The notes below the pieces were generated by a model. The model worked only from the letters and a program-made list of their open reading frames with translations. It was not told the origin of the DNA and ran no database searches. From NCBI RefSeq assembly GCF_026898155.1, contig NZ_CP114030.1, forward strand, positions 1-64,000: a stretch of DNA of 64,000 nt, given 5' to 3'. Position numbers and translations under genes: made by a program. This document shows, piece by piece, positions 34,472-43,951 of the stretch. The first letter of the stretch is position 1, and each line of letters starts with the position of its first letter. This DNA is from Jiella pelagia. GTDB taxonomy: Bacteria; Pseudomonadota; Alphaproteobacteria; Rhizobiales; Rhizobiaceae.

Positions 34472-35244
34472 TATTTACATGATAAATCCCATCAGGAGGC
34501 GTACGTATCGATAATATCAAAAATATGTCCGACTTATAATTTTAGAGTAATTCCAGATATCAACATCAATATGCCCATTTCGATGCCGGTCTACGCAATC
34601 ATCATACGAAGTCATTGTTTTATAGCGAGAATTTCTCGTAACTGTATTGAATTCAAGAGCGAGAGACGGGGCTGCTTCATATCCCTTGCACTGTGCCGGC
34701 ATCCGACCAGGCCTGTAAGCGGGCTTCTCAGCCTTCGCGCCCCGCACGTCCTGCCACCTGACGCGCCGGGTACGGTCTGACGAGGCTCCGGTCTGATGCG
34801 GGCGCAACGCCCAGGCTATGGATTTCGTCCCTTCGCGTGATGTGTGCTTGGCAAGAGAGTTTGGAGATCACCGCGCATGCGCGGCGATCGCTCTGAAACA
34901 AAGACGGTGCGCTGGATCGACGCGGGCAAGCCCGCGCTCACCCCCGCCCCGACACCTTTCTCTTCGAGGTCCGCCCAACAGTCCCGCCTCGCCCTGTCAA
35001 TGGACAAGCGCCGCTGCGCGTCGTCTCCGCCGGGGGGCCGTGTCCTCGCGTTGCTGCGGTCCGCACCACCCCCCCGGCTCCGATCCCATGACAGACCGAG
35101 CCAGGACCGTGGGTCGGGCTACGCCCTCCTCCACTCTGTTCCGCCGAAAACATGCGTTTTCGGGCGGATCAGACCGGCGAAGGCGCAGCCCATCGCGGAA
35201 CGGGGCAGCCAGATCCCACCGCCTCACCACACAGGAGGCCACAG
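34472..35244. other. Non-coding region upstream of ardC with a long palindrome
   Basis: No credible gene. The left part (34490-34680) is AT-rich, the right part GC-rich. A near-perfect inverted repeat at 34867-34890 centres on CCGCGCATGCGCGG (34872-34885) and may be a protein-binding or origin-like site. Just before ardC, ACACAGGAGGCCACAG provides a strong Shine-Dalgarno. Confidence 0.45.
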
Positions 35245-35849
35245 ATGGCCAAGGCGAAATTCGACGTTTACGACCACGTTACCAACGAAATCATCGCGCA
35301 GATCGAGGCGGGCACTCCGCCGTGGCGCAAGCCGTGGACCGGCGGCGCTGCCGGCGCTTGTCTTCCTCGCCGCTTCAATGGCGACGAGTACCGCGGGATC
35401 AACGTTTTGATGTTGTGGGCGACGGCGGCGACGCAGGGCTATTCGTCGGCGCGATGGATGACTTATCGCCAGGCTGGCGAGCTTGGCGGGCAGGTGCGCA
35501 AAGGTGAAAAATCCGCCTGCGTCGTCAAGTATGGCACCGTCGAGCGCGAGGACGACAACGGCGAGGAAAGGCGCGTTCCCTATTGCCGTGCCTACCGCGT
35601 GTTCAATGCCGATCAAATCGACGGTTTGCCGGAGGAGTTTTACACTCGCCCCGACCCGGCGCGCGACCTTGGTACCGAAGCCGATCCCACGCTTGATGCT
35701 TTCTTTGCCCGCACGGGCGCGATGATTGAGAGCACCCGCGAACCACGCGCCTTCTACGACCGGCGCCGCGACGTGATCCATATGCCTCCGATTGCGACCT
35801 TTCACGCTGCGCAAGGCTACTATGGGACGCTCGCCCACGAGCTGACCCA
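35245..35849 (+). pseudogene. ardC: ArdC-type antirestriction protein, N-terminal part (split by RIT element)
   Basis: From ATG 35245, with AGGAGG upstream, 201 codons encode the ssDNA-binding ArdC N-terminal domain (YDHVTNEIIAQIEAGTPPWR, then WRKPWTGG) and the start of the metallopeptidase domain up to its zinc motif, read as LAHELTH at 35833-35849. The frame is then broken by a RIT element. The rest resumes in register at 38925. Joining the halves gives HELTHWTGGDKRL, the normal family sequence. ArdC protects incoming conjugative DNA; the interrupted gene should be inactive. Confidence 0.88.
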
Positions 35850-35880
35850 TAATGCCGCGACCCGGATTATGCCGCACGGC
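35846..35880 (+). repeat. RIT left inverted repeat
   Basis: CCCATAATGCCGCGACCCGG followed by ATTATGCCGCACGGC. It is the inverse of 38864-38898 with one mismatch. It overlaps the codons after the ArdC HELTH motif. Confidence 0.85.
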
Positions 35881-35932
35881 CTCTGGTTGAGTGTAGTTTT
35901 CTGGCCTTCGGCCGCGCGGCGGTTCGGCATAA

Positions 35933-36922
35933 TCAGAGCCCTTCCAGGAACGCGAGGAGTTGGTCGTCAGGACGGAACCGGCCTGACGGCGTGGGCGGAG
36001 CAGCGACGCGGGCGAGCGCCTTTTGCTTCATCCGCATGTCGGCGTGGATGTAGATCTGGGTGGTCTCAACGTTCTCGTGACCAAGCCAGAGCGCGATCAC
36101 CGCTGGATCAACGCCGTGATGCAGCAGGTCCATCGCGTTGCTGTGGCGCAGCGTATGTGGCGTGACCCGCTTCGCGCCGATGCTCGGGCATATCCGCGCA
36201 GCCGTCAGGCAGTGCTTGCGGACCAGATGCTCCAACGCATCCCGGCTCAGTCGCTCACCCCGGATCGACGGGAACAGCGGCCTGCATTCATCCTTGTCGG
36301 CGCCGATCCACGTCGCCAGCAGCTTAGCCGTATCACGGCGAAGCGGTGTGGCACGCTCCTTTCGGCCCTTACCCAAGCAACGGATGTGCGCGCCGGTGCC
36401 GAGCACCACATCACCCAGCGTGAGGCCGACCAGTTCGGATGCCCGGAGGCCAGTCTGCACCGCGAGCAGGAGCAGCGCGTGGTCGCGCCGTCCTGCCCAT
36501 GTCGAGCGATCCGGCGCTGCCAGCAACGCGGCCATCTCGTCAGCATCGAGGAACGTCACCGTGCGCTTCACGTAGCGCTTGTTGGGCATCGCGAGCACGC
36601 GCTGGCAGTGCAGCAGCCAGGTCGGGTCAGTCATCGCGACGAAGCGGAAGAACGACCGGATGGCGGCGAGCCGGGTGTTGCGGCTGCGCGCGGTGTTGCC
36701 CCGTGCCGTCTCGGTGTGGACGAGGAAGTTGGCGACCAGATCGGCGTCGATGTCCTCGACCGTCAACTTGACCGGCGGCTTGCCAAGCTCAGCACTTGCA
36801 TATCGAAGCAGCAGCCGGAACGTATCGCGGTAGCCCGCGACCGTGTGGCGGCTCGCTTCCAGCTGTGTGCAGAGCCGATCGGTGAAGAAGCGCTGGATCA
36901 GCGCGGGCAAGGCGGCGCTCAT
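35933..36922 (-). CDS. RIT tyrosine recombinase, third gene
   Basis: 329 residues. SAM-like N-terminal domain (residues about 1-95: FFTDRLCTQLEASRHTVAGY) and catalytic domain with the first Arg in QTGLRASELVGL, HTLRHSNAMDLLHHG (H-x-x-R), a W/H position in LWLGHENVETTQIYIH and Tyr in the same block. Last of three co-transcribed recombinases; its ATG overlaps the stop of the second by four bases. Confidence 0.9.
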   Translation of the reverse strand: MSAALPALIQRFFTDRLCTQLEASRHTVAGYRDTFRLLLRYASAELGKPPVKLTVEDIDADLVANFLVHTETARGNTARSRNTRLAAIRSFFRFVAMTDPTWLLHCQRVLAMPNKRYVKRTVTFLDADEMAALLAAPDRSTWAGRRDHALLLLAVQTGLRASELVGLTLGDVVLGTGAHIRCLGKGRKERATPLRRDTAKLLATWIGADKDECRPLFPSIRGERLSRDALEHLVRKHCLTAARICPSIGAKRVTPHTLRHSNAMDLLHHGVDPAVIALWLGHENVETTQIYIHADMRMKQKALARVAAPPTPSGRFRPDDQLLAFLEGL

Positions 36923-37848
36923 CGTGCCACCTCCCCAGCGGTTGCGCGCGCCATCGCCAGATCGAGCAGTTCCGGCACCGCTTCCAGATACCAGTATGTG
37001 TGGGAGGGGTTGGCATGGCCCAGATAGGTCGTCAGCCGGATCATCTCGCGCGCCGGGTCTTTGCCGGTGCGATACCAGTTGATCATCGTGCGCACCGCGA
37101 AGGTGTGACGCAGGTCGTGGATACGCGGTCCCCGGCCATGTCGCTGATACCGTTGGTGGGATCGCAACCCGATCCGCTGGCAGGCCTGCGCGAAGTTGTA
37201 GCGGGCCGAGCAGTCGGTCAGCCGCGTCGCCTTCCCGGTGACGAACAGCGGTTTCGCCGCGTGTCCGATCAGGCGGTCCCGCTCGGCAAGGTAGGCATCA
37301 AGATGTGCCACCACGCCCGGATCGAGCGGCAGCAGTCGCTCGCGACCAAGCTTTCCACGCCGGACCCGCAGCACGCCCTGATCAAGGTCATCGCGGTCGA
37401 GCGCCAACGCTTCGCTGATCCGCAGGCCGGTGACCGCGATCAGCCCGAACAGCGTCGAGCAGGTGTGCCCCCGCAGGCCGTAGACCGACGGCAGTTCACG
37501 GGCGGCTGCAACAATCTCCGCGATCTCGGCAATGGTGTAGATGTGCGGACGAGGCCGGTTGGAAGAGTCCGGCAGCAACCCTTGCGGCGGCACCTCGTGC
37601 GCGGGATCGAAGCCGCTCAGCCATTGCGCGAACAGGCGCACTACACGCAGCCTCGTAGCTCTGGTCGACGCGTTCGCGTCTGCCAGCGTTGCGTGCCAGC
37701 GCACGAACAGCGCCGTGCCGATGTGGGCCGCACCTTCGGTATCGGCATAGCTGGTGAAACGGCGCAGGATGCGCTCGCTAGTGCGCAGATCGTAACCGAG
37801 GCTGCGGCGAACGCTAAGATAGCGATCAAGCTGGGGCATGAGGCTCAT
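36919..37848 (-). CDS. RIT tyrosine recombinase, second gene
   Basis: 309 residues. The N-terminal core-binding domain has RRSLGYDLRTSERILRRFTS. The catalytic residues are seen in VTGLRISEALAL (Arg), IHDLRHTFAVRTM (H-x-x-R) and YLGHANPSHTYWYLEA (His and Tyr). Coupled by four-base overlaps to the first and third genes, so the three are made together, as RIT elements require. Confidence 0.9.
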   Translation of the reverse strand: MSLMPQLDRYLSVRRSLGYDLRTSERILRRFTSYADTEGAAHIGTALFVRWHATLADANASTRATRLRVVRLFAQWLSGFDPAHEVPPQGLLPDSSNRPRPHIYTIAEIAEIVAAARELPSVYGLRGHTCSTLFGLIAVTGLRISEALALDRDDLDQGVLRVRRGKLGRERLLPLDPGVVAHLDAYLAERDRLIGHAAKPLFVTGKATRLTDCSARYNFAQACQRIGLRSHQRYQRHGRGPRIHDLRHTFAVRTMINWYRTGKDPAREMIRLTTYLGHANPSHTYWYLEAVPELLDLAMARATAGEVAR

Positions 37849-38777
37849 TGCGCGCCTCCCGCCACCGGCCAGGGCATCGCAATGGATCGCAGCCCGTCGA
37901 TGTCGAGCCGGGCATATATCATGGTCGATGAGCGCGAACGGTGCCGCAGCACGTCGCCGACCTCGTCAAGCGATGCGCCCGCGTTCACCAGTTGGGTCGC
38001 AAGGCTATGACGCAGCAGGTGCGATCCCACATAGGGAGTCACCGGCTTCTGTCCGGTCGCCTTCAATGCGTCCTTGAGGATCGCGTTGACGATCTGCCCG
38101 TCCTTGAACGGTCGATAGGGTGCGCGCTGCGTGACGAACAGTGTGCGGCAGGTCGCCCGGCCACGTTCCTCGCGCAGATAGGTGCTCAGCGCGTCGCCGA
38201 CCTCCGGCGTGATCGGCATCCGGTCGTGCAACTGGCCTTTGCCGCGCACCGTCAGTTCGCCAGCACGCCAGTCGATGTCGTCGAGCTGGATCGCGATGAC
38301 TTCGACCGCGCGCAGGCCGAGCCGCGCCATGATCAGCAGCATCGCATAGTCGCGCGCGCCATATCGCGGATTACTGCGCGCCGAAGCGAGCACCGCCTCG
38401 ACACCATCGGGCGACAGATGTCGGGGGAGCCGCGCATCCCAGCGCTTGGCCGCCTTGGGAAGGCTCAGCGCCAGATTGCTGGCCGTCGCCCCACACCCAA
38501 ACAGATATTGGAGGAAGATGCGAACATGCGTCGCAACCGTCTTGTCTCGGCGTGCTGTCGCCAGAATATGCTCGATAAAGCTGATGACATCCGCGGGGCG
38601 AAGGTCCGCGAGGCGGATCGCGCCGTCACCAAAGCGATGATCAAGGAACCGGTTAGCGAACCGCAGCGTGTGATAGATCGTTCGCGCGCTCAGCCCGCGC
38701 TGCTTGACGAGATAGTCCTCGAAATTGGCGAGCAGCACCGCTCGCGCGGTCCCCGCCTCAGTAAGTATGTCGGTCAT
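37845..38777 (-). CDS. RIT tyrosine recombinase, first gene
   Basis: 310 residues from ATG 38777 (MTDILTEAG), which I prefer to the longer frame from 38840 because family members begin with the SAM-like domain (YLVKQRGLSARTIYHTLRFA). Catalytic motifs: RLGLRAVEVIAIQ (Arg), HLLRHSLATQLVNAG (H-x-x-R), VLRHRSRSSTMIYAR (His, Tyr). First gene of the trio; the promoter must lie between 38778 and the right inverted repeat. Confidence 0.9.
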   Translation of the reverse strand: MTDILTEAGTARAVLLANFEDYLVKQRGLSARTIYHTLRFANRFLDHRFGDGAIRLADLRPADVISFIEHILATARRDKTVATHVRIFLQYLFGCGATASNLALSLPKAAKRWDARLPRHLSPDGVEAVLASARSNPRYGARDYAMLLIMARLGLRAVEVIAIQLDDIDWRAGELTVRGKGQLHDRMPITPEVGDALSTYLREERGRATCRTLFVTQRAPYRPFKDGQIVNAILKDALKATGQKPVTPYVGSHLLRHSLATQLVNAGASLDEVGDVLRHRSRSSTMIYARLDIDGLRSIAMPWPVAGGAQ

Positions 38778-38863
38778 AATCGTGATGCTCCATGTTGCTG
38801 GAGCACGGAAGATTATGCCGAACTGGAAGCGCGTGATCATGCCGCTGACCGCGCCATTCCGAC

Positions 38864-38898
38864 GCCGCGCGGCATAATCCGGGTCGCGGCATTATGGG
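38864..38898 (+). repeat. RIT right inverted repeat
   Basis: Inverse of the left repeat at 35846-35880. It merges with the 32-bp palindrome that forms the extreme right end of the element. Confidence 0.85.
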
Positions 38899-38926
38899 TC
38901 TTATGCCGATATCGGCATAAGACCCA
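38895..38926. repeat. Perfect 32-bp palindrome at the RIT right end
   Basis: TGGGTCTTATGCCGAT followed by its exact inverse complement ATCGGCATAAGACCCA. Only the right end has this; the left end meets host sequence directly after the repeat. It may be the recombination core or a recombinase-binding site. Confidence 0.85.
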
Positions 38927-39227
38927 CTGGACGGGCGGAGACAAACGCCTTGAGCGGTTCAAGCGGTTCAATGACCGCAAAGCCTATGCCTTCGAGGAAC
39001 TGGTGGCCGAAATCGGCGCGTGCATGTTGAGCGTTCGCCTTGGCGTACAGCCGACATTCGACCAGTCGGCCGCCTATGTCGAGGGGTGGCTGAAGGCGTT
39101 GAAGGAGGACAAGCGCGCGATCTTCCGAGCGGCAAGCGAAGCCCAGAAGGCCGCTGACTTCATCATGCAAAGCGTCGATCGCGACGATGCAACGAAGGCC
39201 AAGGAGACCGGTGCAATCGCCGCCTGA
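38925..39227 (+). pseudogene. ardC: ArdC-type antirestriction protein, C-terminal part
   Basis: Continues the ArdC metallopeptidase domain in register with the part ending at 35849: HWTGGDKRLERFKRFNDRKA, then YAFEELVAEIGACML with the third zinc-ligand glutamate region, and a helical C terminus ending at TGA 39227. It has no start of its own and is separated from the N-terminal half only by the RIT element. Confidence 0.88.
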
Positions 39228-39293
39228 GCTGCCACTGGTGGTCGGGGAGAAGCCGCCGCGCCGTCATGGTGCGGCGGAATTTCCGGGGTGCCG

Positions 39294-39707
39294 TCAGCGG
39301 CAGCCGCATCCCCTGGCAGCGATCGAGGAGGAACCCAGAAAATGCCCGGGCCGGGGGCGAGCTGAGCCCACCCTGTACCGGCCCGCCCCGGCGCTTCGCG
39401 CCGAAGGCCGCTGCGCGGCCTGGAGATTGCGGACGCCATAGAGGTCAAGTCGATCGATCCTCCGTCCTGCAAGGACGTCGATGGAGCTGACGATGCGAGC
39501 TTCGTATCCCTCACCTTGGGCGCGAGCGGCGATCTCCGCCCGTATGCTTTTACCCACCGTCCTCTCAAAAAGCGGTGAAATCGCTCGACCGGCGTGACGC
39601 CTCGGCAGCGGTCTCGAATTGCTTGGCTTTCTCGGGAACCCAGCGACCTTTCGCATTCGGCTTTCAGCCAAAAATACGATATATTTTTCTGGATTAGGAT
39701 TCAGCAT
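39294..39707 (-). pseudogene. Decayed hypothetical gene (weak)
   Basis: A minus-strand start MLNPNPEKYIVFLAESRMR continues, after a one-base loss near 39655, as KGRWVPEKAKQFETAAEASR and, after an extra T in a T5 run near 39568, as FERTVGKSIRAEIAARAQGE. The pieces look like one small gene with two frame changes. The family is unknown and the call is tentative. The rest of 39228-39805 shows no gene; 39700-39800 is AT-rich and may hold the promoter of the hipB2 gene. Confidence 0.35.
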
Positions 39708-39805
39708 TTATCATTATCCTATATCAAATTTCTTGACGTCGGCTAGGCCGTTGGTTAGATATAATATCCTGATCGCAGCTTTGAATTTGATTAGGAATCT
39801 GTATC

Positions 39806-40391
39806 ATGGCCTATCAGAGCGAAAGCCTGATTGCGCATGCCCGTGAGGTGCGCGAGGCATCGGATATGAGTCAGCGCGCGCTCAGCGAACGGGCGGGGCT
39901 GACGCAGAGCCATATTTCCCAAATTGAGAGCGGCAAGATGGAGCCCGGGCTGTCGAGCTTCATCGATATGACACGCGCGCTCGATCTCGAGTCTCATGCT
40001 CGTGCCGAAGAAACTCGTGCCCGCGGTGCGAGGCCTGATCAAGGCGCAGGCAACACCGGACATGCATATCCGTACCGGTCATCCCGACAACAAGCGCTTT
40101 GCCCGTGCCGAGCGGCTGGTCAAGAAAATGAAGCAGCTTGACGGCAGCTCCGCCGATCTCGATCGCATCGAAGAAACGCTTCGGTTTCTGCGACGGGTAA
40201 ATCTCAGCGATCAGGAAATGCAGCTGGTGCGTGAGCTGATCGTCCGCCTCGAGCGCTATCAGGCGAACGCGCAGGCGGACCCTGTCGTGCGTGACATCGC
40301 GCAAAGCCTGCAGCGACTACGCAACTCCATCGCCCATGCCAGTCCGTCGGAGCCGCGACCCGCCTATTTGTTGGACGATGGAGATGCCTGA
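39806..40391 (+). CDS. hipB: HipB-type antitoxin with C-terminal extension, one-base insertion
   Basis: The N-terminal XRE domain (REVREASDMSQRALSERAGL, SHISQIESGKMEPGLSSFID) ends in frame with TRALDLE. The C-terminal domain (LVPKKLVPAVRGLIKAQ, then FLRRVNLSDQEMQLVRELIV) is in the next frame. The junction is GAGTCTC at 39989-39995; deleting one base gives GAGCTC and a continuous 194-residue protein (ALDLE-LMLVPKK). The downstream hipA starts within its last codons. With the sequence as given, the antitoxin would be truncated while the toxin stays intact, which is hard to tolerate and argues for a sequence error. Confidence 0.8.
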
Positions 40392-41613
40392 CGTCTCGGT
40401 TCTCGACGTGCGGCTCTACGACGAGCCTATCGGCACGCTGACCCATTTGCAGGGCGATCGGACGATCTTTACCTTCAACGAAGACTATGTCGGGAACCCG
40501 GATCGACCGACCCTCAGCCTATCGTTCAAGGATGATCTGGGCGGCCTCATCACCAGGATCCGCCCGACACAGCGGGTTGTACCGCCATTCTTCTCGAACC
40601 TTTTGCCGGAGGGCGGCCTACGCCGCTATCTCGCCGAGCGGGCCGGGGTCAATCAGCAGCGAGAATTCTTCCTGCTCTGGGTGCTGGGGCTCGACCTGCC
40701 CGGAGCACTCTCGATCCATCCGGCGGCTGGTAACGCCTTTCCACCTGGTGCCGGCGAGGATTTGCCGGAGAACGTCAAACCCAATGCGCTGCGCTTTTCG
40801 CTCGCGGGTGTGCAACTGAAATTCTCCGCGTTCGAGAACACAGGGAAGGGCGGAGGCCTGACCATTCCCGCCGAAGGCGTTGGTGGTTCCTGGATCGTGA
40901 AGCTTCCGTCCCAGCAATTCACCGGGGTTCCGGAGAACGAGTTCTCAATGATGACGATCGCTGGGATGATCGGCATGGAGGTGCCTGTCATCAACCTGGT
41001 GGCTCTCGATGCGATCGCCGGTATTCCAGAAGGCGTCGGCCAGCTGAAGGGACGAGCGCTTGCTGTCAGCCGCTTCGACCGAACCGGCGACGGTCCGGTC
41101 CACACCGAGGATTTCGCGCAGGTTTTCGGGGTCTTTCCGGACGACAAATACAAGCGTGCCAGCTACGCCAACATCGCGCGCGTTATCGGGACTGAGGCAG
41201 GAGACGCCGGCGCTGCCGAGTTCATTCGCCGCCTCGTATTCAGTGCGCTGATAGGCAATGGCGACATGCATCTCAAAAACTGGTCGCTGATCTATCCGGA
41301 TAAGCGATCGGCCATGCTCTCGCCAGCCTACGATCTCGTTTCGACCATCGCCTACATCGAGGGCGAGGACACGGCCGCCCTGAATTTCTCCCGGACGAAG
41401 AAGATGGCCGACTTCGATGCAGATGAGCTTCGGCATCTGGCGGCCAAAGCCCTTCTGCCGGAAAAGCTTGTCGTCGACACTGCCGCCGAAACCGTCCAAC
41501 GGTTCCGGCAGGTGTGGGAGACCGAGAAGGGGCATCTTCCTCTCGCCGCTAACGTCGTAGCGGCAATCGACGCCCATGCCCCGACCGTGCCGCTCTACAG
41601 CGAACTGGCATGA
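40378..41613 (+). CDS. hipA: HipA-type kinase toxin (second locus)
   Basis: 411 residues from ATG 40378. The N-terminal HipA domain has VLDVRLYDEPIGTLTHLQGD and PPFFSNLLPEGGLRRYLAER; the kinase part has FSLAGVQLKFSAFEN (gly-rich loop), GGSWIVKLPS (ATP lysine), SALIGNGDMHLKNWSLIYPD (catalytic loop) and SPAYDLVST (metal-binding D). It is more typical of the long HipBA class than the copy at 18329 and has ordinary codon usage for this window. It is coupled to the antitoxin gene by overlap. Confidence 0.9.
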   Translation: MEMPDVSVLDVRLYDEPIGTLTHLQGDRTIFTFNEDYVGNPDRPTLSLSFKDDLGGLITRIRPTQRVVPPFFSNLLPEGGLRRYLAERAGVNQQREFFLLWVLGLDLPGALSIHPAAGNAFPPGAGEDLPENVKPNALRFSLAGVQLKFSAFENTGKGGGLTIPAEGVGGSWIVKLPSQQFTGVPENEFSMMTIAGMIGMEVPVINLVALDAIAGIPEGVGQLKGRALAVSRFDRTGDGPVHTEDFAQVFGVFPDDKYKRASYANIARVIGTEAGDAGAAEFIRRLVFSALIGNGDMHLKNWSLIYPDKRSAMLSPAYDLVSTIAYIEGEDTAALNFSRTKKMADFDADELRHLAAKALLPEKLVVDTAAETVQRFRQVWETEKGHLPLAANVVAAIDAHAPTVPLYSELA

Positions 41614-41861
41614 CAAGAACCCGGTCACGAATTCGCGGCACTGACTGTCTTCTGATCGATCGAGAAGCAGAGCATGTCGCCCCTCGACGATCCGGCCCGA
41701 GCCATTCAGACAATTCTGAATCCTGACGTCGGAAATATCCGCGGGGGAGCGCGCAATGTGAACGACGGAGCGGACGCAGACAACTTCCGGACCATCCCGG
41801 ATCGTCATGCGAACCGAGCGGCGCCGGCAGATGCCGGCAAGGTCATCGACCGCCTCGCAGT
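41614..41861. other. Intergenic DNA, possibly a gene scar
   Basis: A minus-strand frame reads ISDVRIQNCLNGSGRIVEGR and similar but has no start or stop in the right places. It may be the tail of a lost gene of the sugar-acid cluster. Not called. Confidence 0.25.
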
Positions 41862-42836
41862 TCAGCCATGCGGATAAACGCGATTGACAGGAAGCTCGCC
41901 TCGCGAGATCCGCCGGACATTGTCCACGATCACCTCCTGGCGCCGTGCGATCGTCCCGGTGGTCCAGGCCGACATGTGCGGCGTCATCAATAGGTTCGGC
42001 AATTCGTGGAACGGCAGCTCCGAGGGATGCGGTTCGGGATTTTCGACCGAGGGATAGCGGTACCAAGTGTCGATGATGCCCGAGATACGGCCCGACGCGA
42101 ACGCGTCGTAAAGGGCGTGTTCCTCGATCACCGCTCCGCGCCCGACATTCATTATGACGGCGCCATTGGGAAGGGCGGACAGAACGTCGGCACCGATCAG
42201 TCCGCGCGTCTCTTCCGTCAGCGGCAGCGTCGCAAGGAGCACGTCGACCATCGGTGCCATCTCGCCGAGCCTCTCAAGACCAAAGCTCTCGTCAACGACG
42301 TCCGTCGGCTCGACCACCGAGCGATTGGCGACGAGGACGCGCATGCCGAAAGCTTTCGCGGCTTTCGCAATCGCCTTGCCGATATGGCCGAAGCCGACGA
42401 TGCCGAGCGTCTGGCTGCGAAGCTCGCTGCGCAGGCCGGTCGGCCGCCCGGCCCAATGTTCCCAGTTGCCTTGCCTGAGCTGGGCGTCGACGCGAACGAG
42501 CGGCACGTGGCGCGCGAGCAGCGCTGCCATCACATATTCGGCGATCGCAGTCTCGTGACCAAAGGCGTTGCAGAGGGTGGAGCCCTCCGGCAGGCAGCCG
42601 ACGTCGATCTGGTCGACGCCCGCTGCAGGCGACAGGTAAAGCTTCAAAGCGCGCGGGGTCGGATGGTGCTCCTTGAGCGCGATGCCGACGATGATTTCGG
42701 CCTTTTCGAAGGCCTCGCGCTCGCCGTCGCCATCGAGGGCATCGGACACGCGAGCCACCTCGTGACCGGCCCCGAGCCGGTCCTCAATGCCGATGGAGAA
42801 GGTTTCGGCATTTGCGCCGTGGAAGACGATCAGCAT
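41862..42836 (-). CDS. D-isomer-specific 2-hydroxyacid dehydrogenase
   Basis: 324 residues. The catalytic domain is split around a Rossmann domain with the NAD-binding LGIVGFGHIGKAIAKAAKAF (GxGxxG at about residues 148-153), then LVANRSVVEPTD. Catalytic residues appear as the Arg region LLATLPLTEETRGLIG, NVGRGAVIEEHALYDA, the Glu region and PHMSAWT (His). It probably reduces a 2-keto sugar acid or glyoxylate/hydroxypyruvate-type substrate. It is last in a four-gene minus-strand operon of sugar-acid enzymes; the exact substrate is unknown. Confidence 0.87.
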   Translation of the reverse strand: MLIVFHGANAETFSIGIEDRLGAGHEVARVSDALDGDGEREAFEKAEIIVGIALKEHHPTPRALKLYLSPAAGVDQIDVGCLPEGSTLCNAFGHETAIAEYVMAALLARHVPLVRVDAQLRQGNWEHWAGRPTGLRSELRSQTLGIVGFGHIGKAIAKAAKAFGMRVLVANRSVVEPTDVVDESFGLERLGEMAPMVDVLLATLPLTEETRGLIGADVLSALPNGAVIMNVGRGAVIEEHALYDAFASGRISGIIDTWYRYPSVENPEPHPSELPFHELPNLLMTPHMSAWTTGTIARRQEVIVDNVRRISRGELPVNRVYPHG

Positions 42837-42840
42837 GGCG

Positions 42841-43890
42841 TCAACCGTCCCAGTCCTGCAGATCGAGATGGATCTTCATGGCCTGCGAGCGGTCCGAAGC
42901 AATATCGAAGGCCTCGATCGCTCGCGCCGCCGGCATTCGGTGGGTGACGAGGGGGCTGAGATCCGCCCGGCCCGATGCGATGAGGTTCACGGCGACGGCA
43001 AACTCCTCGTCGAAGCGGAAACTGCCGACCGCCTCGATCTCCTTCGTCACGACGAGCGACATCGGCACTTCAATGGCGCCGCCGAGCCCGACGGTCACGA
43101 GGCGTCCGCGGGGTCTCAAGATCTCGAGCGCGGCGGCGAGAGCGCCCGGATGTCCGGAGCATTCGAAGACGCAGTCCGTCCGGCCCTTTCCAGCCTTCAG
43201 ATCATCGAGGTCGCCGGGGTTCGCCGCGGTGTTGACGAGCCGGTCGGCGCCAAGCGCCTCGGCGATCTTCAAGGGCGCGTCGTGGACGTCGCAGGCGACG
43301 ATCTTCGCCGCGCCCGCGAGCTTCGCTGCCGCGACGGCGAGGCACCCGATCGGTCCGCAGCCGAAGACGACGACCGTCCGCCCGAATAGATCGCCCGCAC
43401 GGCGCGCCGCATGAAGGCAGACGGCAAAGGGCTCGGCGAGCGCCAGGAGCGAGGCGTCCGCGACGCCCTCCGCCTTGATGAGCTGGGCCTCCGGTACGGT
43501 GAGCGTCTCGCGGAAAAGGCCCTGGACATGCGGGAAGCGCATCGCCGAGCCGTTGAAAACCATGTCGAGGCACTGGTTCGGCAGCCCCCGGCGGCATTCC
43601 TCGCAGTGACCGCAGGCACGCGAGGGGTTGAGCGCGCCGATATCGCCGATGGCGAGCTTCGAAACGCCCTTGCCCAGGGCCTCGACCGTTCCGGAAACCT
43701 CGTGTCCGAGGATCATCGGCTCTCTCAACCGCACCGTGCCGAAGCCGCCATTGTGATAATAATGGAGATCCGAACCACAGATGCCTCCGACGGCGAGACG
43801 CAGGCGCACCTCGCCCGGACCTGGATCTCCCGCCGCCTCGCGCTCGTCCAAACGCAGATCATGGGGGGCGTGGGCGACGATTGCGCGCAT
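42841..43890 (-). CDS. L-idonate 5-dehydrogenase-like zinc alcohol dehydrogenase
   Basis: 349 residues of the zinc medium-chain dehydrogenase family. Catalytic zinc ligands: GGICGSDLHYYHNGGFG (Cys38 region), LGHEVSGTVEALG (GHE). Structural zinc cysteines: SRACGHCEECRRGLPNQC. The NAD(P) site VVVFGCGPIGCLAVAAAKLAG follows. The LHYYHNGGFG feature is typical of L-idonate 5-dehydrogenases, which oxidise L-idonate to 5-ketogluconate. A 5-ketogluconate reductase-like SDR lies next to it, so the two would convert L-idonate to D-gluconate. Confidence 0.87.
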   Translation of the reverse strand: MRAIVAHAPHDLRLDEREAAGDPGPGEVRLRLAVGGICGSDLHYYHNGGFGTVRLREPMILGHEVSGTVEALGKGVSKLAIGDIGALNPSRACGHCEECRRGLPNQCLDMVFNGSAMRFPHVQGLFRETLTVPEAQLIKAEGVADASLLALAEPFAVCLHAARRAGDLFGRTVVVFGCGPIGCLAVAAAKLAGAAKIVACDVHDAPLKIAEALGADRLVNTAANPGDLDDLKAGKGRTDCVFECSGHPGALAAALEILRPRGRLVTVGLGGAIEVPMSLVVTKEIEAVGSFRFDEEFAVAVNLIASGRADLSPLVTHRMPAARAIEAFDIASDRSQAMKIHLDLQDWDG

Positions 43891-43951
43891 CGGATGGTTT
43901 CCTTCCTTGATGGATGGTTCGTGGCAGCTCGGGCTTGGCCCGCCGTCGCCG

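Larger units (their letters stand above)
35845..38926 (-). mobile_element. RIT element (recombinases in trio) inserted in ardC
   Basis: Three overlapping tyrosine-recombinase genes are flanked by a 35-bp inverted repeat (35846-35880 and 38864-38898) differing at one position. The host sequence GACCCA occurs at both junctions (35844-35849 and 38921-38926), which fixes the insertion between the T and H codons of the ArdC HELTH motif. Outside the right repeat lies a perfect 32-bp palindrome (38895-38926). The arrangement is that of published RIT elements. Confidence 0.85.
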
